Shown here: piece after piece, positions 24,721 to 35,616 of the stretch
Layout of the letters: each line of letters begins with the position of its first letter
Position numbering within the stretch: position 1 is the stretch's first letter
Source: Lonicera japonica
Taxonomy: Eukaryota > Streptophyta > Magnoliopsida > Dipsacales > Caprifoliaceae
Reading direction: 5' to 3'
DNA length: 64,000 nt
Assembly (NCBI GenBank): GCA_021464415.1
Contig: CM038467.1
Span: forward strand, 8,635,411 to 8,699,410
Program-made: the position numbers and the translations under genes
Notes under the pieces: model-generated
Told to the model about the DNA's origin: nothing
Seen by the model: the letters and a program-made list of their open reading frames with translations, nothing else
Database searches by the model: none

Positions 24721-25083
24721 TTAAGATCATCTCCAGTCGTAATGCATAATTTTGGTTTGTGTAAAATTTATACGTTTTGTTAAAAAAAAAGTTTCCAGCA
24801 GTTTGACACCTAGGATTTGAGTAAAAAAGTTGTGTGAAATACAAACCCAATTTACACAACCATGTTAAATAATCTCACGTTTATTAATGGATTTAAAAAG
24901 TAAGGAAATAAATATATAATAAGTTCTACTTGTGCGTATCTAATGGGTTGTTTAATATTTACACAAAAGTTTAAAATAGACTGGTGGAGTACAAAATGAA
25001 TTATTGATTATTTTTGTGTAAATCCCACTTTGACACGTAAGATTTACACAAAATTTATATAAGACGGTTGCAGATGCTCTAAG
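24721..25083. mobile_element. MITE with GAGCATCTCCA-type ends
   Basis: The left end AGATCATCTCCAGTCGTAAT and the reverse-complemented right end AGAGCATCTGCAACCGTCTT match imperfectly, and a TTA/TAA pair flanks them. Internally, GTGTAAAATTTATAC near the left mirrors ACACAAAATTTATAT near the right. The end type resembles common plant PIF/Harbinger-like MITEs. About 360 bp, no coding capacity. Confidence 0.6.
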
Positions 25084-25193
25084 TGCTAGTTTTAAGTAAA
25101 ATGATTATTCATTTTTGCTTTATTTTCTTATGGTGATAATCTATCTCAATGTTAATCGATCCTCTTCTTTTTTTTGCCATTGATTAAAGTTAT

Positions 25194-26556
25194 TGTTGAC
25201 CTAAAAGGTCTAAATCTAGTTTTGATAATGACAAAATAATTAATCATGTGTATTTAACATGTGTCTTAAATGTATTTAGCATAAATCTTTTTAACAAGCT
25301 CCATTAGATTTCCAAAGCATATCAGGACCAAAACCGTAACCAATATCAAGATTCTCACATCTTCAAGAAATCCTCTCTACTCTCGCATGTATTAAAGACT
25401 TTATGCATCAAGATGGAAAAACATGATGTACTCAAGAAGAAGTACAAAGAATCTCAAACAAGCTCCTTGAAAGCTAGATACTTTATTATTTAAGTGAGTG
25501 CTTAGCTTTTTGTAAAGATATTACTATTGATCTCATACTAAGCTCAACCATAATTATGTATCATTCATTGTATTCAAACTCTTTCAAAATCAAAGTTTGA
25601 ATTGAACCTCATTTACAAAACTATTTCACACAAACCAGTTTTCTTGTAAAAATCATATCTAATTTATCCGGTTGAATTTATGTTCAAAATCGGCTAACTC
25701 CAACATGTTTAGAATAATCTCTAAATCATTCCCCGAGAGTTTAGTTGATTTGAGGTTTGGCTTGTATTAGATTTCCAGAAGCATGTAGTTGACTATACAC
25801 TTAATTGATGAGTCGACTACCAAGCAAAAAACTAGCTGTTGAAAAGTTGGCAAATGTCTAGTTTTGACCCATAACTTCTTGTAACCACTTCAAACGGCCA
25901 TAATCTTTTGCAAGCTATTTATATGAAGTCTTAAACACATTTTTGCACACTTGAATGATCATACAAACTCACTTTTCATATATCATCATTATTCAAGGAT
26001 ACAAGCTATTGCATTAATCATACTCTTCATATTTAAGCTTATTTATTGATCAATCTTGATATCTCTTAGTGTGAGCTTTATTTGTAATTCCTCAAACACT
26101 TAAGAGCTATTGTACATTGGTGTTAGCCACCAAAATTTACTAAAATCATATTTATGAGAGGTGTATCTCATAAATTAACAATAGTGAATTATTGTGTGAG
26201 TATTGAGAGTGATTCAATACTTGTAAGAATGTGTGAGAAGAATACACTTGTAGATGTTTGATATTCACCCGGAAGAGGATCGATATTAGTGAAAATTCTC
26301 AGAGAACTAACCGAGCGCGAAAGTGAAGGTTAACAAGTCGAACCGTGTGGACAAAAAGTCTTTGACTTCTATCGGTTTCATCGTTCTATCTCTTGCTCTA
26401 TTATATATTGCTATATCTTCTTTGTGATTGTAATTATCTTTGTATCTTGCTTGCTTGATTGATATAGACATTAAATATTTTTAAAACGATTTGAAAAATC
26501 CGACTAAGTTTTAAAAATCCTATTCACCCCTCCTTTAGGGTATTTTCCGACCTACA
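25194..26556 (+). mobile_element. Solo LTR, Ty1/copia type
   Basis: The element begins TGTTGACCTAAAAGG and ends with a stretch containing CACCCCTCCTTTAGGG and finishing CGACCTACA. It thus has TG...CA ends and the C/T-rich 3' end with CGACCTACA typical of large copia (SIRE-like) LTRs in eudicots. Flanking pentamers are GTTAT and ATTAT, a near-match target duplication. No primer-binding site or internal domain follows, so it is a solo LTR about 1.36 kb long. Subfamily is from memory. Confidence 0.7.
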
Positions 26557-28382
26557 ATTATCAATTTGTATTTTATCTCGGTTTAGAGATGTCTAGTTCT
26601 TCCGCATGCTCCTCTTTTATTTATGAATTTGCTAATATTTTTATTTTTATCTTCAATTTTTGTTCTTATTTTTTGTAATTATCCAACAATTTATTTCATC
26701 ATGATTTTTTTTATTGTTTTTGAATTTATTGATCAACTCTTTGGTAATTTACGATAGAAATGTTTTAGTATGGATAATTATAGCCATAAGATATTTACAC
26801 ATTTTTATAATATGGCCAGGGACACATCGTATTTGTTACAAGTTAGTTTTCTTATATGTCAACGTAATACAAATACTCAGTCCAAGTGGTCAAGTGTAAA
26901 CTTAATTACTAACATAATAAAATATATAAGTAAATTTACAAATATGATATGTAAAAATATAAGCTTTAACGGAATTTTCTGTTAACAAGTATTATAATCA
27001 TTTTGATGTAAATTCGTAATCGTACATCTTTACAGGAGATAGATTTTATATAATAACCTATAATTCTATAAAAATCTATACAATGAAAATGTTGTACTAT
27101 TCTATAAAATAATACCTATAAATAGTCTGACATAATAAATATAATTTTTATAGTAACGATAATGGTTCAAAACCAGAAAGCTTTTTGAGAAAAATCTGGG
27201 GAATAATTTATTTATTTTTTATTTATTTATTATTATTATTTTCTGAATAAGAACCTGCTTTTTAATTTTTGGTAGCATAGGATTCCTATTTTTCAATTTG
27301 TGTTTTAGATTGAGGTGTTTAACAAAAATTATGTTTTGTGCGAGTATAAATTTACATAAAACTAGAAAAGTTGCAACCTAAAAAATTTAATGCAAACTTT
27401 GTTTCAAATGATATAATATATGCTTTATTTTTTAACAAGTGTATTTTTATCACCCGTGTAACTCTAAAACAATGTCATAGAAACGCTAATGTATAGTAAT
27501 CCATTAAAAAACAAGGATCGCAAACTTAAATTTATATAATCCAAAAAAATTATCATGCGTGAATCTCAATAAGTGAGGTTAAACTTTTAACTTGCTAAAA
27601 TAATTATAAAGAAGTGTCAATTAAACACTTGAGACATAGTGTGCTTAAAAATATGCAGTCAAAAAATATATATTCTTATTGTAAGATATGATACAAATTG
27701 TTTGATATAAATGGCTAGAAAAATTATTGTTGTTTCACTTCACACATTTTATGAACACATTAATTTCATCCTAACTAGTAGTTAAAAAAATGTATTTTTC
27801 ATATTGTAAGATATGATACAGAAAGAAAAGTAAATCTTAAATTCTTAATTTAAGACATTTTATAAAAGAATGATAGACTTCATAATTTAGAAAACAATTT
27901 TGGTCCTTATGCACAAATATATATAGACACACACTCGCTGAAATTGATAATCTACTTTTCTTTCTTGAATGACTTCACTCATAGTTCCATTTCCTTTTTT
28001 GTGATACAATAAATGTCCCAAATCTCACAATAGAAAAAACATAATTTCTTAACCATTAAATATGTTAAAAACAGTGTTTTCTTAAAAAGTATCCTGGCTA
28101 AAGTTGTGACTATTAAGCTGAGAGGGAAGGAGTGAAAAAATAAAGTAATCAGCTTTTTACATAAAAATTGAACCACAACCACCCAACCAGCTCTGGCACA
28201 TCCTTCCCAGAGTAACTAAAAATTTCCCATATACAGATGTTCGGGTATTACACTAATTTCAAAGCCACTGTACAAACAATTTTCCACTTTGCATTCACAT
28301 GCTATCGCCAAGATAAAGCCACACTGCCTACTATACATTTTCAGAAACCAATCAACTTTAAAAATCATGGTGTGTTGTCTCT
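26557..28382. other. A/T-rich intergenic DNA, nothing recognised
   Basis: This stretch follows the solo LTR and ends at the bS21c stop codon. It is extremely A/T-rich with short frames that look accidental. Two short copies of a GTAAGATATGATACA word lie near 27681 and 27801. No gene is supported. Confidence 0.6.
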
Positions 28383-30563
28383 TCAGGGCTCGCAACAAGG
28401 GACTGGCGTGTCAATAAATTCCCAGTTATCTTCTTCATCACTGTCCTCCTCCTCAGGGGCTTCCAGCTTATGATCCTCTTCTAGAGTTTTTGGTGGAAAG
28501 CGCCTGATTATAGATAACAGTGACAAGATTAATTATCTAAACAAGGTCAAGGGCATCCCAAACAACAAAAATCGTAATCAATACTTATTACACAGGAGCA
28601 TTCAAATTGGCTAGAGAAACACAGAATCTTATGCAGAATGGTGGGGGTAAGAATCATAGATGTAAAACAAGAAGTAAACACAGTGCTCAAACCTCAATAT
28701 GAAGAATCTAGCAGCAATATAGAAAATGGGCGTACGGAGAAAACAAAAGGAAATTTTGTACCCAAAAAAAAAAAATAAGAGAAAAGAAAAGAAAGTCTCC
28801 CTTAGTCCAATATATATCAATAAATTGTTCTTATTCTTTGCCTTAATCCCTTGCTTTTCCCTCTTTTTCTTTCTCTAAGTTCTATACGGATCAGCACTAC
28901 TGAAAACTCGCCTTCTTTCTGGGGTCAGTCTTCTCGGGAGTTTGGGCGCTATTGATGACATGGTTGTCGAAACATTGAGGGTGCATTTGATAAAAAAATA
29001 TGGAAAATGATTGAAAACGCTACTAGTTTTCATGATAAGTTGGAAAAAGATATAGTAATGTAGTGAGATGCACTCTTATCTTTCATAAATTTTCATGAAA
29101 AAAAATTCTTCCCTTGCCCAAGGAACCCTAATCAAGTTGTTTGCCCAAATAGATCTCTTCCACCTCTGCTATTGTCCTTTTAAATTTCCCAGACAGTTGG
29201 GTGAGTATCAACTGACGAGTATTCAGTGAATAACTAAATATCCTAAAGTTTCCTGCACCCACTGTATTAAGGTGATTTAATGTCCTCAACTTGGCCAATG
29301 GAAACTGTGATAAACCCTCGTCGCAATCAGCTAATCTGCTGCGAAGTAAATCCTTTTTTTTCACTTATATCTCAAGGAAGCCAAATGCTAGGTCACCTTC
29401 GCCATTTGTGATGGCAAGTTCATCAGGACATGGCCAAAAATTGGTTGCAGAGCCCATCATATTTCTACATTAGAGATGACAGCTAGGTCAGTTGATCTGA
29501 GGATTACAATCACCAGAAAATGCAAAGATATTTGTTTTCCAGAGAAAGGCTTTTACGAAATGGGTAGTCACTAGTCAATGAATTACTGAGAAATACCATT
29601 TTCCAATCCTTCTGAAAGATTTTAAAATGAAGATGATATTTGGGAAAGAAAAAGTATCTGGACTGTGTTGCTTATGCAAATTAAACGTTAATCGACTAAC
29701 ATTTCTGAACAGCCCTTTTATGTTTTTGATTTGAGGGTTCATCTCCACAGAATGTCCTCGGCTAATTCCCAGAGGTTTTGCGCCGTCACTGGGCCACTCT
29801 TGGTGGTTTAAACAGCCCTTTCATCCCCATTGATAATGCTTCGCTTACAGGGATCTTGTTAATGTTTGATCATGGTAATAAATACCCCCACTGATCCCCA
29901 AATTTTTCAAATAGTACGTTTACATTCAGGAAGAAGGATCAAATTAAAAAACTCCACCAGACTGTAAAAACTTGAACCAATAATTCAATAGAAACAAGCA
30001 ATTAAAGGCTCAAACCAATAAATTAATAAAAACAAGCAATTAAGGCGTATGAAATTAATCTTATCTTATACAATGAAACACACGTATAGAATGATTATGT
30101 GGGGGGAAAAAATAACTAACCTTTTGCGGTTGCGTTTAGAAGCCTCGCGAGACTTGCGCTTCCGCTTATCGCGAGTGGTCTCAAAGAATCTCCGACGCTT
30201 AATTTCTTGTAAAATGCCAGCCCTAAAGACCTCCCTACGAAATCTGTTGATCATCTCCTCCTCGGATTCGTTATCGTCCACCATGATCTCAACGTTGAAA
30301 CCGGATTTGAAGAAGAGAGTGTTTGAATATGAAAGGGAAGGGTGTAATACTGATACGAGGTCAGAAGGTAGAAGAGAAGTATGGGAGTTTTTGGGGGGTA
30401 CAGGAAACAAGGGTTGTGCGGTTTTGAGAGAGTGGGATAGCATGGTTGGTGGTGGTGGTGGCGGGGAGATAGAGAGGGGAGAGAAGGATGTGAGAGGAAG
30501 AGGGATAAGTTGGGGTGGTGGTGGGTTTGGGGGGGAGTTGAGGATACAGGTGGAAGCAGCCAT
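28383..30563 (-). CDS. RPS21: 30S ribosomal protein S21, chloroplast (bS21c)
   Basis: Two exons, 30563-30121 and 28503-28383, join in phase 2 to give 187 residues. Residues 1-88 are a Pro/Ser-rich plastid transit peptide with two proline runs. The conserved S21 core follows: NVEIMVDDNESEEEMINRFR, then REVFRAGILQEIKRRRFFET and a highly basic stretch RDKRKRKSREASKRNRKR. The intron interrupts this basic region. Exon 2 begins RFPPKTLEEDH and ends in an acidic tail EEEDSDEEDNWEF plus IDTPVPCCEP. S21 sits on the small subunit platform near the anti-Shine-Dalgarno end of 16S rRNA. The acidic extension is typical of plant plastid forms. The 1.6-kb intron is long for this gene and contains a foreign coding fragment (29128-29460). 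Long antisense frames over exon 1 are shadows. Confidence 0.95.
29128..29460 (-). pseudogene. Unrelated protein-coding fragment inside the bS21c intron
   Basis: On the same strand as bS21c, one frame of 110 codons with a single internal stop reads MMGSATNFWPCPDELAITNG, EGDLAFGFLEI, stop, VKKKDLLRSRLADCDEGLSQ, FPLAKLRTLNHLNTVGAGNF and RIFSYSLNTRQLILTQLSGK, ending EEIYLGKQLD. Composition and codon use look like true protein, unlike the surrounding intron. I cannot name the source gene. The single in-frame stop and lack of splice sites suggest a captured or retroposed fragment that has begun to decay. Coding-like words (PVSEALSMGMKGLFKPPRVA) also occur on the minus strand near 29800-29870 and may come from the same source. 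Confidence 0.5.
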
Positions 30564-31009
30564 TAATTTTGATCGGCAGATTTTGGAGGTGGTAGCAGGG
30601 AGGGCTTTTGGTTTTGAGGAACAGAAAGGGAGCGAAGAGGAGAGGAGACGAGCGACCGCTATGCAATGTTGGTAGAAGTTCCATCTTAAAAATTAAAGAA
30701 CATACCATCCCTTTCTAGATTCCTCATTAACATTTTGAATAAGGGCGTGGGACTGTGTTGGTATTTTGCGGCGATAACTTTTCCACCTAATTAGTGGACC
30801 AGTTAAGTATATCGGTCGGAAATATTTCGGTTACACCGACGCAAATTATTATTTATTAATAATTAAATTGTAGGAAGGTCAATTGATTCCTTTCAATTTG
30901 ATTAGGTAAGTGAATTGTTACGAGAGTCATGTTAACATGTGCTTTTAGATCCGTTTAATTCAAATTTTTTATAATTTTTGAAATTCTAAATTTCATTTAA
31001 AATAAAATT

Positions 31010-31542
31010 TTAGTGTTTGATTGGAGTTTTAGAACATAAATGAACTTTCCTAGAAAAGCTAAATTCTTCCATTTTGTTCATTTTAATTCTCTCCAAATCT
31101 AGGAAGAAAGTTTAGGATTGCAAGAGAATTCTCTTCTTTTTTTTCAAAAAATGACAAAAAAAAAATCACTAGAAAATGATTTATTTTTCTAGAAAATGAA
31201 AAAAAAATATATTTTTTTTCCAAAAAATGAAAATATTATTTTTTTCAAAAAATGAAAAAATTTATATTTTTTTTCTAGAAAACGAAAATATTATTTTTTC
31301 CAAAAAATGAAAAAAATATATATTTTTTCCCAGAAAATGAAAATATTTTTTTCCCATAAAATGAAAAAATATTTTTTTTCAGAAAAAGAAAATATTATTT
31401 TTTCCAAAAAATGAAAAAAAATTATATTTTTTTCCAAAAAACAAAAATATTATTTTTTCCAAAAAATGAAAAAAAAATCCTAGAAAATGAAAAAAAAAAA
31501 TTTGCCGATTTCATTCCTAAAACTTCAACCAAACGAGCACTT
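31010..31542. mobile_element. MITE-like element with expanded internal tandem repeat
   Basis: The left end AGTGTTTGATTGGAGTTTTAG and the reverse-complemented right end AGTGCTCGTTTGGTTGAAGT, continuing TTTAGGAAT, form terminal inverted repeats. Between about 31150 and 31500 lie some ten degenerate tandem units alternating AAAATGAAAATATT and TTTTTTCC-like words. The core can pair with itself extensively. No coding capacity. Confidence 0.6.
31150..31500. repeat. Degenerate tandem array of about 30-60 bp units
   Basis: Units contain CCAAAAAATGAAAA followed by ATATTATTTTTTT and vary by small changes and run-length differences. The array fills the core of the MITE-like element at 31010-31542. Strand composition is almost purely A and T with regularly spaced CC and G. 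Confidence 0.75.
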
Positions 31543-32249
31543 AATAGATTGAAATAAAAGTTTTCTGACATCTAGAATACCAACTACATTCTTAAAGCAA
31601 ACGAGCCCTAAGGGCATACGTTAAGTACCTATTTTTAAAAATAATTAACTCTCAATATTTATTAAATATGGCACAAATTTTCATACAAAATTTTATTATT
31701 TTCATTTATAATAGATTTAATATGTGCCCTGAGAGCACATGTTATCATTTTCCTTGTTTTGATTATTGTATTGGATATTTTCTTGCTATTTGCGCACTAC
31801 TTTTTACGTGATTATACTTTACATTTTCATTTGTTTTATTTTAAGTAAGTAAGTGTATGTTATTCACTTCATGAAGGTCTAGTATAAGTTTGAAAATGTC
31901 TTACTCGGCTCATAAATACCGAATATATGTGCTTATACTCGCCTGTCATCGGGCGAATAAAGAATTATATGTTTTCAAATGTTTTGTGAATTGCAAATAG
32001 GGGCTACATTTTATTAAGATATAGCACATCTCCATTATCTTTTACACTAATTTTATTCAATGGGGGTATATGGTTCAAGAATTAAACGAGTAAATTGTTT
32101 CATAAAATTTAGTAGAGATAATTTCTATGATGAAATTATCTCCACAAAATTTGATCTAAACGCTCATTTGGAAATATGTGTTGGAAAAAAATGGTTTTGA
32201 AGTCATTTTCTTAGCCATTTTTAGGGTAATTTTAAATGGCATTTCACAC

Positions 32250-32900
32250 TCGGTTGTGAAAGTAAAGTATAGATTCATGTTCTCCTCCGTGAGTATATCG
32301 AGATCGTGTATTTGTTTGCTCAAAACGGATTTTGGGTGAATGCGAAATTGTCACCCAAAATAAGCTACTTGAGATAAAAAATAAAATGAAAAATGTTAGT
32401 CCCACATTGAAACTTTGGAAAAACATTTATGAGTTTATAAATGATAACATTCCACTAGCTCATAAGTTTCTAAGAAATATAAGGCTCTCTCTCGCGCACC
32501 TAGGAGTAGGGGGTGCAAATCACAAACCAAATTTAGCTTGATACATGCTTGACTTGTGTGCGCCCACACCGTATTAATTATGAAAACGGTCTTATCAATT
32601 AATACTAAAAAACTGTTTTGATTAATGACAAATTAATTCACGGTCTTATCAATTAACACTAAAAAACTGTTTTGATTAATGACAAATTAATTATGAATCT
32701 CCTCCCCCTTGTATAAATTGGAAGCCTTAGAGACCTCATTCTACCGTTTAATCCTGGGAGACAAACGCATAACTAACATCAAAGCACCACGGGAGGCAAC
32801 GTAATTGTTTTAAGGAGATCGTGTGAAACACGAGACTCGGTTTTGCTTTCTGTTTAAATTGTTAATTGTCGAAAATAAACATATATATCAAACTTTTACT
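32250..32900 (+). mobile_element. Possible solo LTR relic, copia-like
   Basis: The stretch contains features of plant copia LTRs in order: a CCCACATTGAAACTTTGG word near 32401, a TATAAATTGGAAGCC promoter-like word near 32714 and a downstream leader-like stretch with CATCAAAGCACCACGGG near 32778. Exact TG...CA ends and a target duplication were not found, so the boundaries are rough. It holds an internal 54-bp duplication at 32586-32698. Confidence 0.35.
32586..32698. repeat. 54-bp tandem duplication
   Basis: Two adjacent copies start ACGGTCTTATCAATTAA at 32586 and 32640 and differ at one position (AATACT versus AACACT). They are almost identical, so the duplication is recent. Confidence 0.9.
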
Positions 32901-33088
32901 ACATCGTTTGATTTTCTTATCAAAGTTTTGAGGATATGATATACCCATTATATAGACTATCTCCATTAATTTTCATAAAAAAATTCATCTATTAATTCTC
33001 GAAGTAGATCCTATTGAATTAAATGAATAATGGAAATAAGTCAAATTCATTAAGATACATTCTTGTCAGACAAAATGATACTTGATTT

Positions 33089-33262
33089 ATCTAATTATTT
33101 TATTGTTATTATACGTGATAGTTTTTTATATAATGTAAATTTTTGAAACATTTTAAATTTATGTGATAATGTTTTGTCTAATTATTTTTTTGTCATTATA
33201 CGTGATAATTTTTTGTTATAATGTAAAATTTTGAAACATTTTTAATTTATGTGGTAATGTTT
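33089..33262. repeat. About 90-bp tandem duplication
   Basis: Two adjacent copies, starting CTAATTATTTTATTGT near 33089 and CTAATTATTTTTTTGT near 33178, share ATTATACGTGATA, ATAATGTAAA and TTTGAAACATTTT words. They differ by small indels, so the duplication is older than the 32586 one. Confidence 0.8.
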
Positions 33263-33422
33263 TGTCAAGTGACTAAGTAAGATGTTGTTTGTTTGAATCA
33301 TATTTCAAACATTATTAATTTAATTTTAAGTCCACCAACCTATTTTTAATAGAGTCTGAAATGGTTAAAAAATAAAATATAGTCTTCTAATGGAAGAGTA
33401 TTTACTTTTTTTCTAAATCACT

Positions 33423-33976
33423 TCGGGTGTGTTTGATTGGTAACATTTTTCATGAAAAATGAGTATTTTTCACTTGATTTGACAACTTAAGGTATTTGAT
33501 TGCATTTTTTTTTCTAGGCAATTCAATTCCCACTTTTGCCTCACACATGTGCATTTTCAAGGCAATTGAGGAAAATGTTTTCTTTGGGGGGGAGGTGGTT
33601 GCTCTCTCTTTTTTTTCTCAAAATTTTAAAATCTCAACTCAAAACCAACTCTACTTTCACACTTCCCAAAATTTATTTCACTATACTTTCTCTTTCTAAT
33701 TTTTTTTAAAACGCCATAACTTTAAATCCAAAAATCCAAAAATAATAAAAAATGTATATTTGAAACTTACTCATCGAGATCTATAAAATAAGATCCATTG
33801 TGACTATTCTTTGAAATTTTTTATGCGTTTTTTTCTTTGGTTGAAAAAAAGTCAAACAAAACTAAATTCACTTTTCAACATAAAATTATAACTCAAAACA
33901 TTCAACCAAATACCAAATTTTTAAAAACTTATCTAGAAAACTTGTCTAAAAATATTAACCAAACACCACCGTTAAT
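33423..33976. mobile_element. Possible MITE with GGTGTGTTTGATTGG end
   Basis: The left end GGTGTGTTTGATTGGTAACA resembles the reverse-complemented right end GGTGGTGTTTGGTTAATATT. The body is A/T-rich. Similarity between the ends is moderate and no target duplication was established. Confidence 0.4.
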
Positions 33977-35616
33977 TTCTAAAGTTTTCGCCATATTTAA
34001 TAGAGAAGATAGAAAATTATTATTTTTTTAAATACGGATAACAAAAATATCACTTTAGTCGTGACTATTTATTCTAGATTGTTATTTTTGGATTTATCTA
34101 CTCACTGTTACTCTTTTGATCTAATTATATTTAATGCGGTATAGTTAGAATGCTAAACGGATTATTTTTTTTTTCATAAATTTTGATAGAGATTATCCTT
34201 AGTAATTAATATATCATTTCCATAAAATTTTATTAAGAAATTCAAAACAAAAGTGGTCGTAATAAAATTTTGATACATATATTTATTTTCAACAATTAAA
34301 TTTTTATATAATAATCTCACTAATTTCTAAATTAAATATTTTATTCAATTTTTGTTGAGATGGTCGGTATATAGAAATCATCTCCATTAAATTTTATAAA
34401 AAAATTAATTTATGTTGCCTTCAAACTAGATCTTATTGAATAAAAATGGATATAAGGCTAGCGAGAGGAGTTATTTTTTTAAATATATATAATTGTATAT
34501 GGATTGAATAATTTTTTTGCTCTAATTAAAAAAGTAATAGATTAAAAAAATGTTTTTCTTTTCCAAGGGAAGGCTAAGGAGCTATTTGTTTTGCAGGCAA
34601 CCATTCAAATTTAATAGGCTGTATACTCATTTTACTTCTTTAAAATGATGGGTTTGCAAGTTTTAATTTTTAAAAAGTTAAATTAATCTTTTACCCTTAC
34701 TCTTTAAGTAAATTAATTTTAGAAAATAAATAAATAAGGACAAATTTATGCGGATAACAGTAATTTAGTATTTAGATCTGATATGTTCAAACAAATAATA
34801 CGTATTCAAATTTACATAAAAAAATAAATGCAATGTTATTTATACTCTTTATATTTGTCACAAACATATTTGCATGGTAAAATTGTCATCACTAACACTC
34901 CATATGGCTTGCCTAATGAAACGTGAGTATAATAACATATACTCGACACATATGAAGAGAGTTTGTTAATAATAATTCGCCTAAAATCAAGTAATGAAGT
35001 AGTTGAGTGTTTTCTAAATAATATCCGCCTAATGAGAGCTAAGTGTACTAACATAAACTCAGCTCAAATGAAGAAAATATATTGTTAAGCACTTGCCTAA
35101 CATTAATTAATAAAAGGGATGTTTGTGATACATAAGAAGAGTGTTAAAATGTGTTTTTAATTAAATTTTAGAAAATGTGTTCGTAACAAATTTAGGGGCA
35201 TAAACAACATTGCCCAAAATAAAACAAACAAATTTTTACTTTCCATTTGGATTGAGAGGACGGAATGTAAATAAAATAGTTAATAATGAGGAAAATTAAT
35301 GGAATGAGATACAAAAAAAATGGTTTTAATTTTATTATTATTTGGATAGTTAAAAATAATAAAAAAGAATAAAAAGAAATATATCATTAACAAATTAAAG
35401 TTAAATTTATAAAGTGGTAAACATTTTATCTTTCCTCTTAATCCTCCCGATATTAAAAACAACAATATGAAAAAATAGAGTCTCATTTCCTCGGTTTTAT
35501 TTCCATTATTATCTTTTACAAACCTATCCCACATTTTTCCTTTCTATTCCTATTCAAACTAACTATTAAGATTTAATTCTCAGAATCACACATTAAATTC
35601 AGACAATGAAGAATTA

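Noticed and set aside
30049..30675. 208-residue plus-strand frame over bS21c exon 1
   Set aside because: It is the antisense of the transit peptide and core of bS21c; Gly/Arg-rich composition follows from the Pro-rich sense strand.
31150..31500. CRISPR-like array
   Set aside because: The repeats are degenerate, A/T-only and in a plant nuclear MITE; spacers are not unique sequences.
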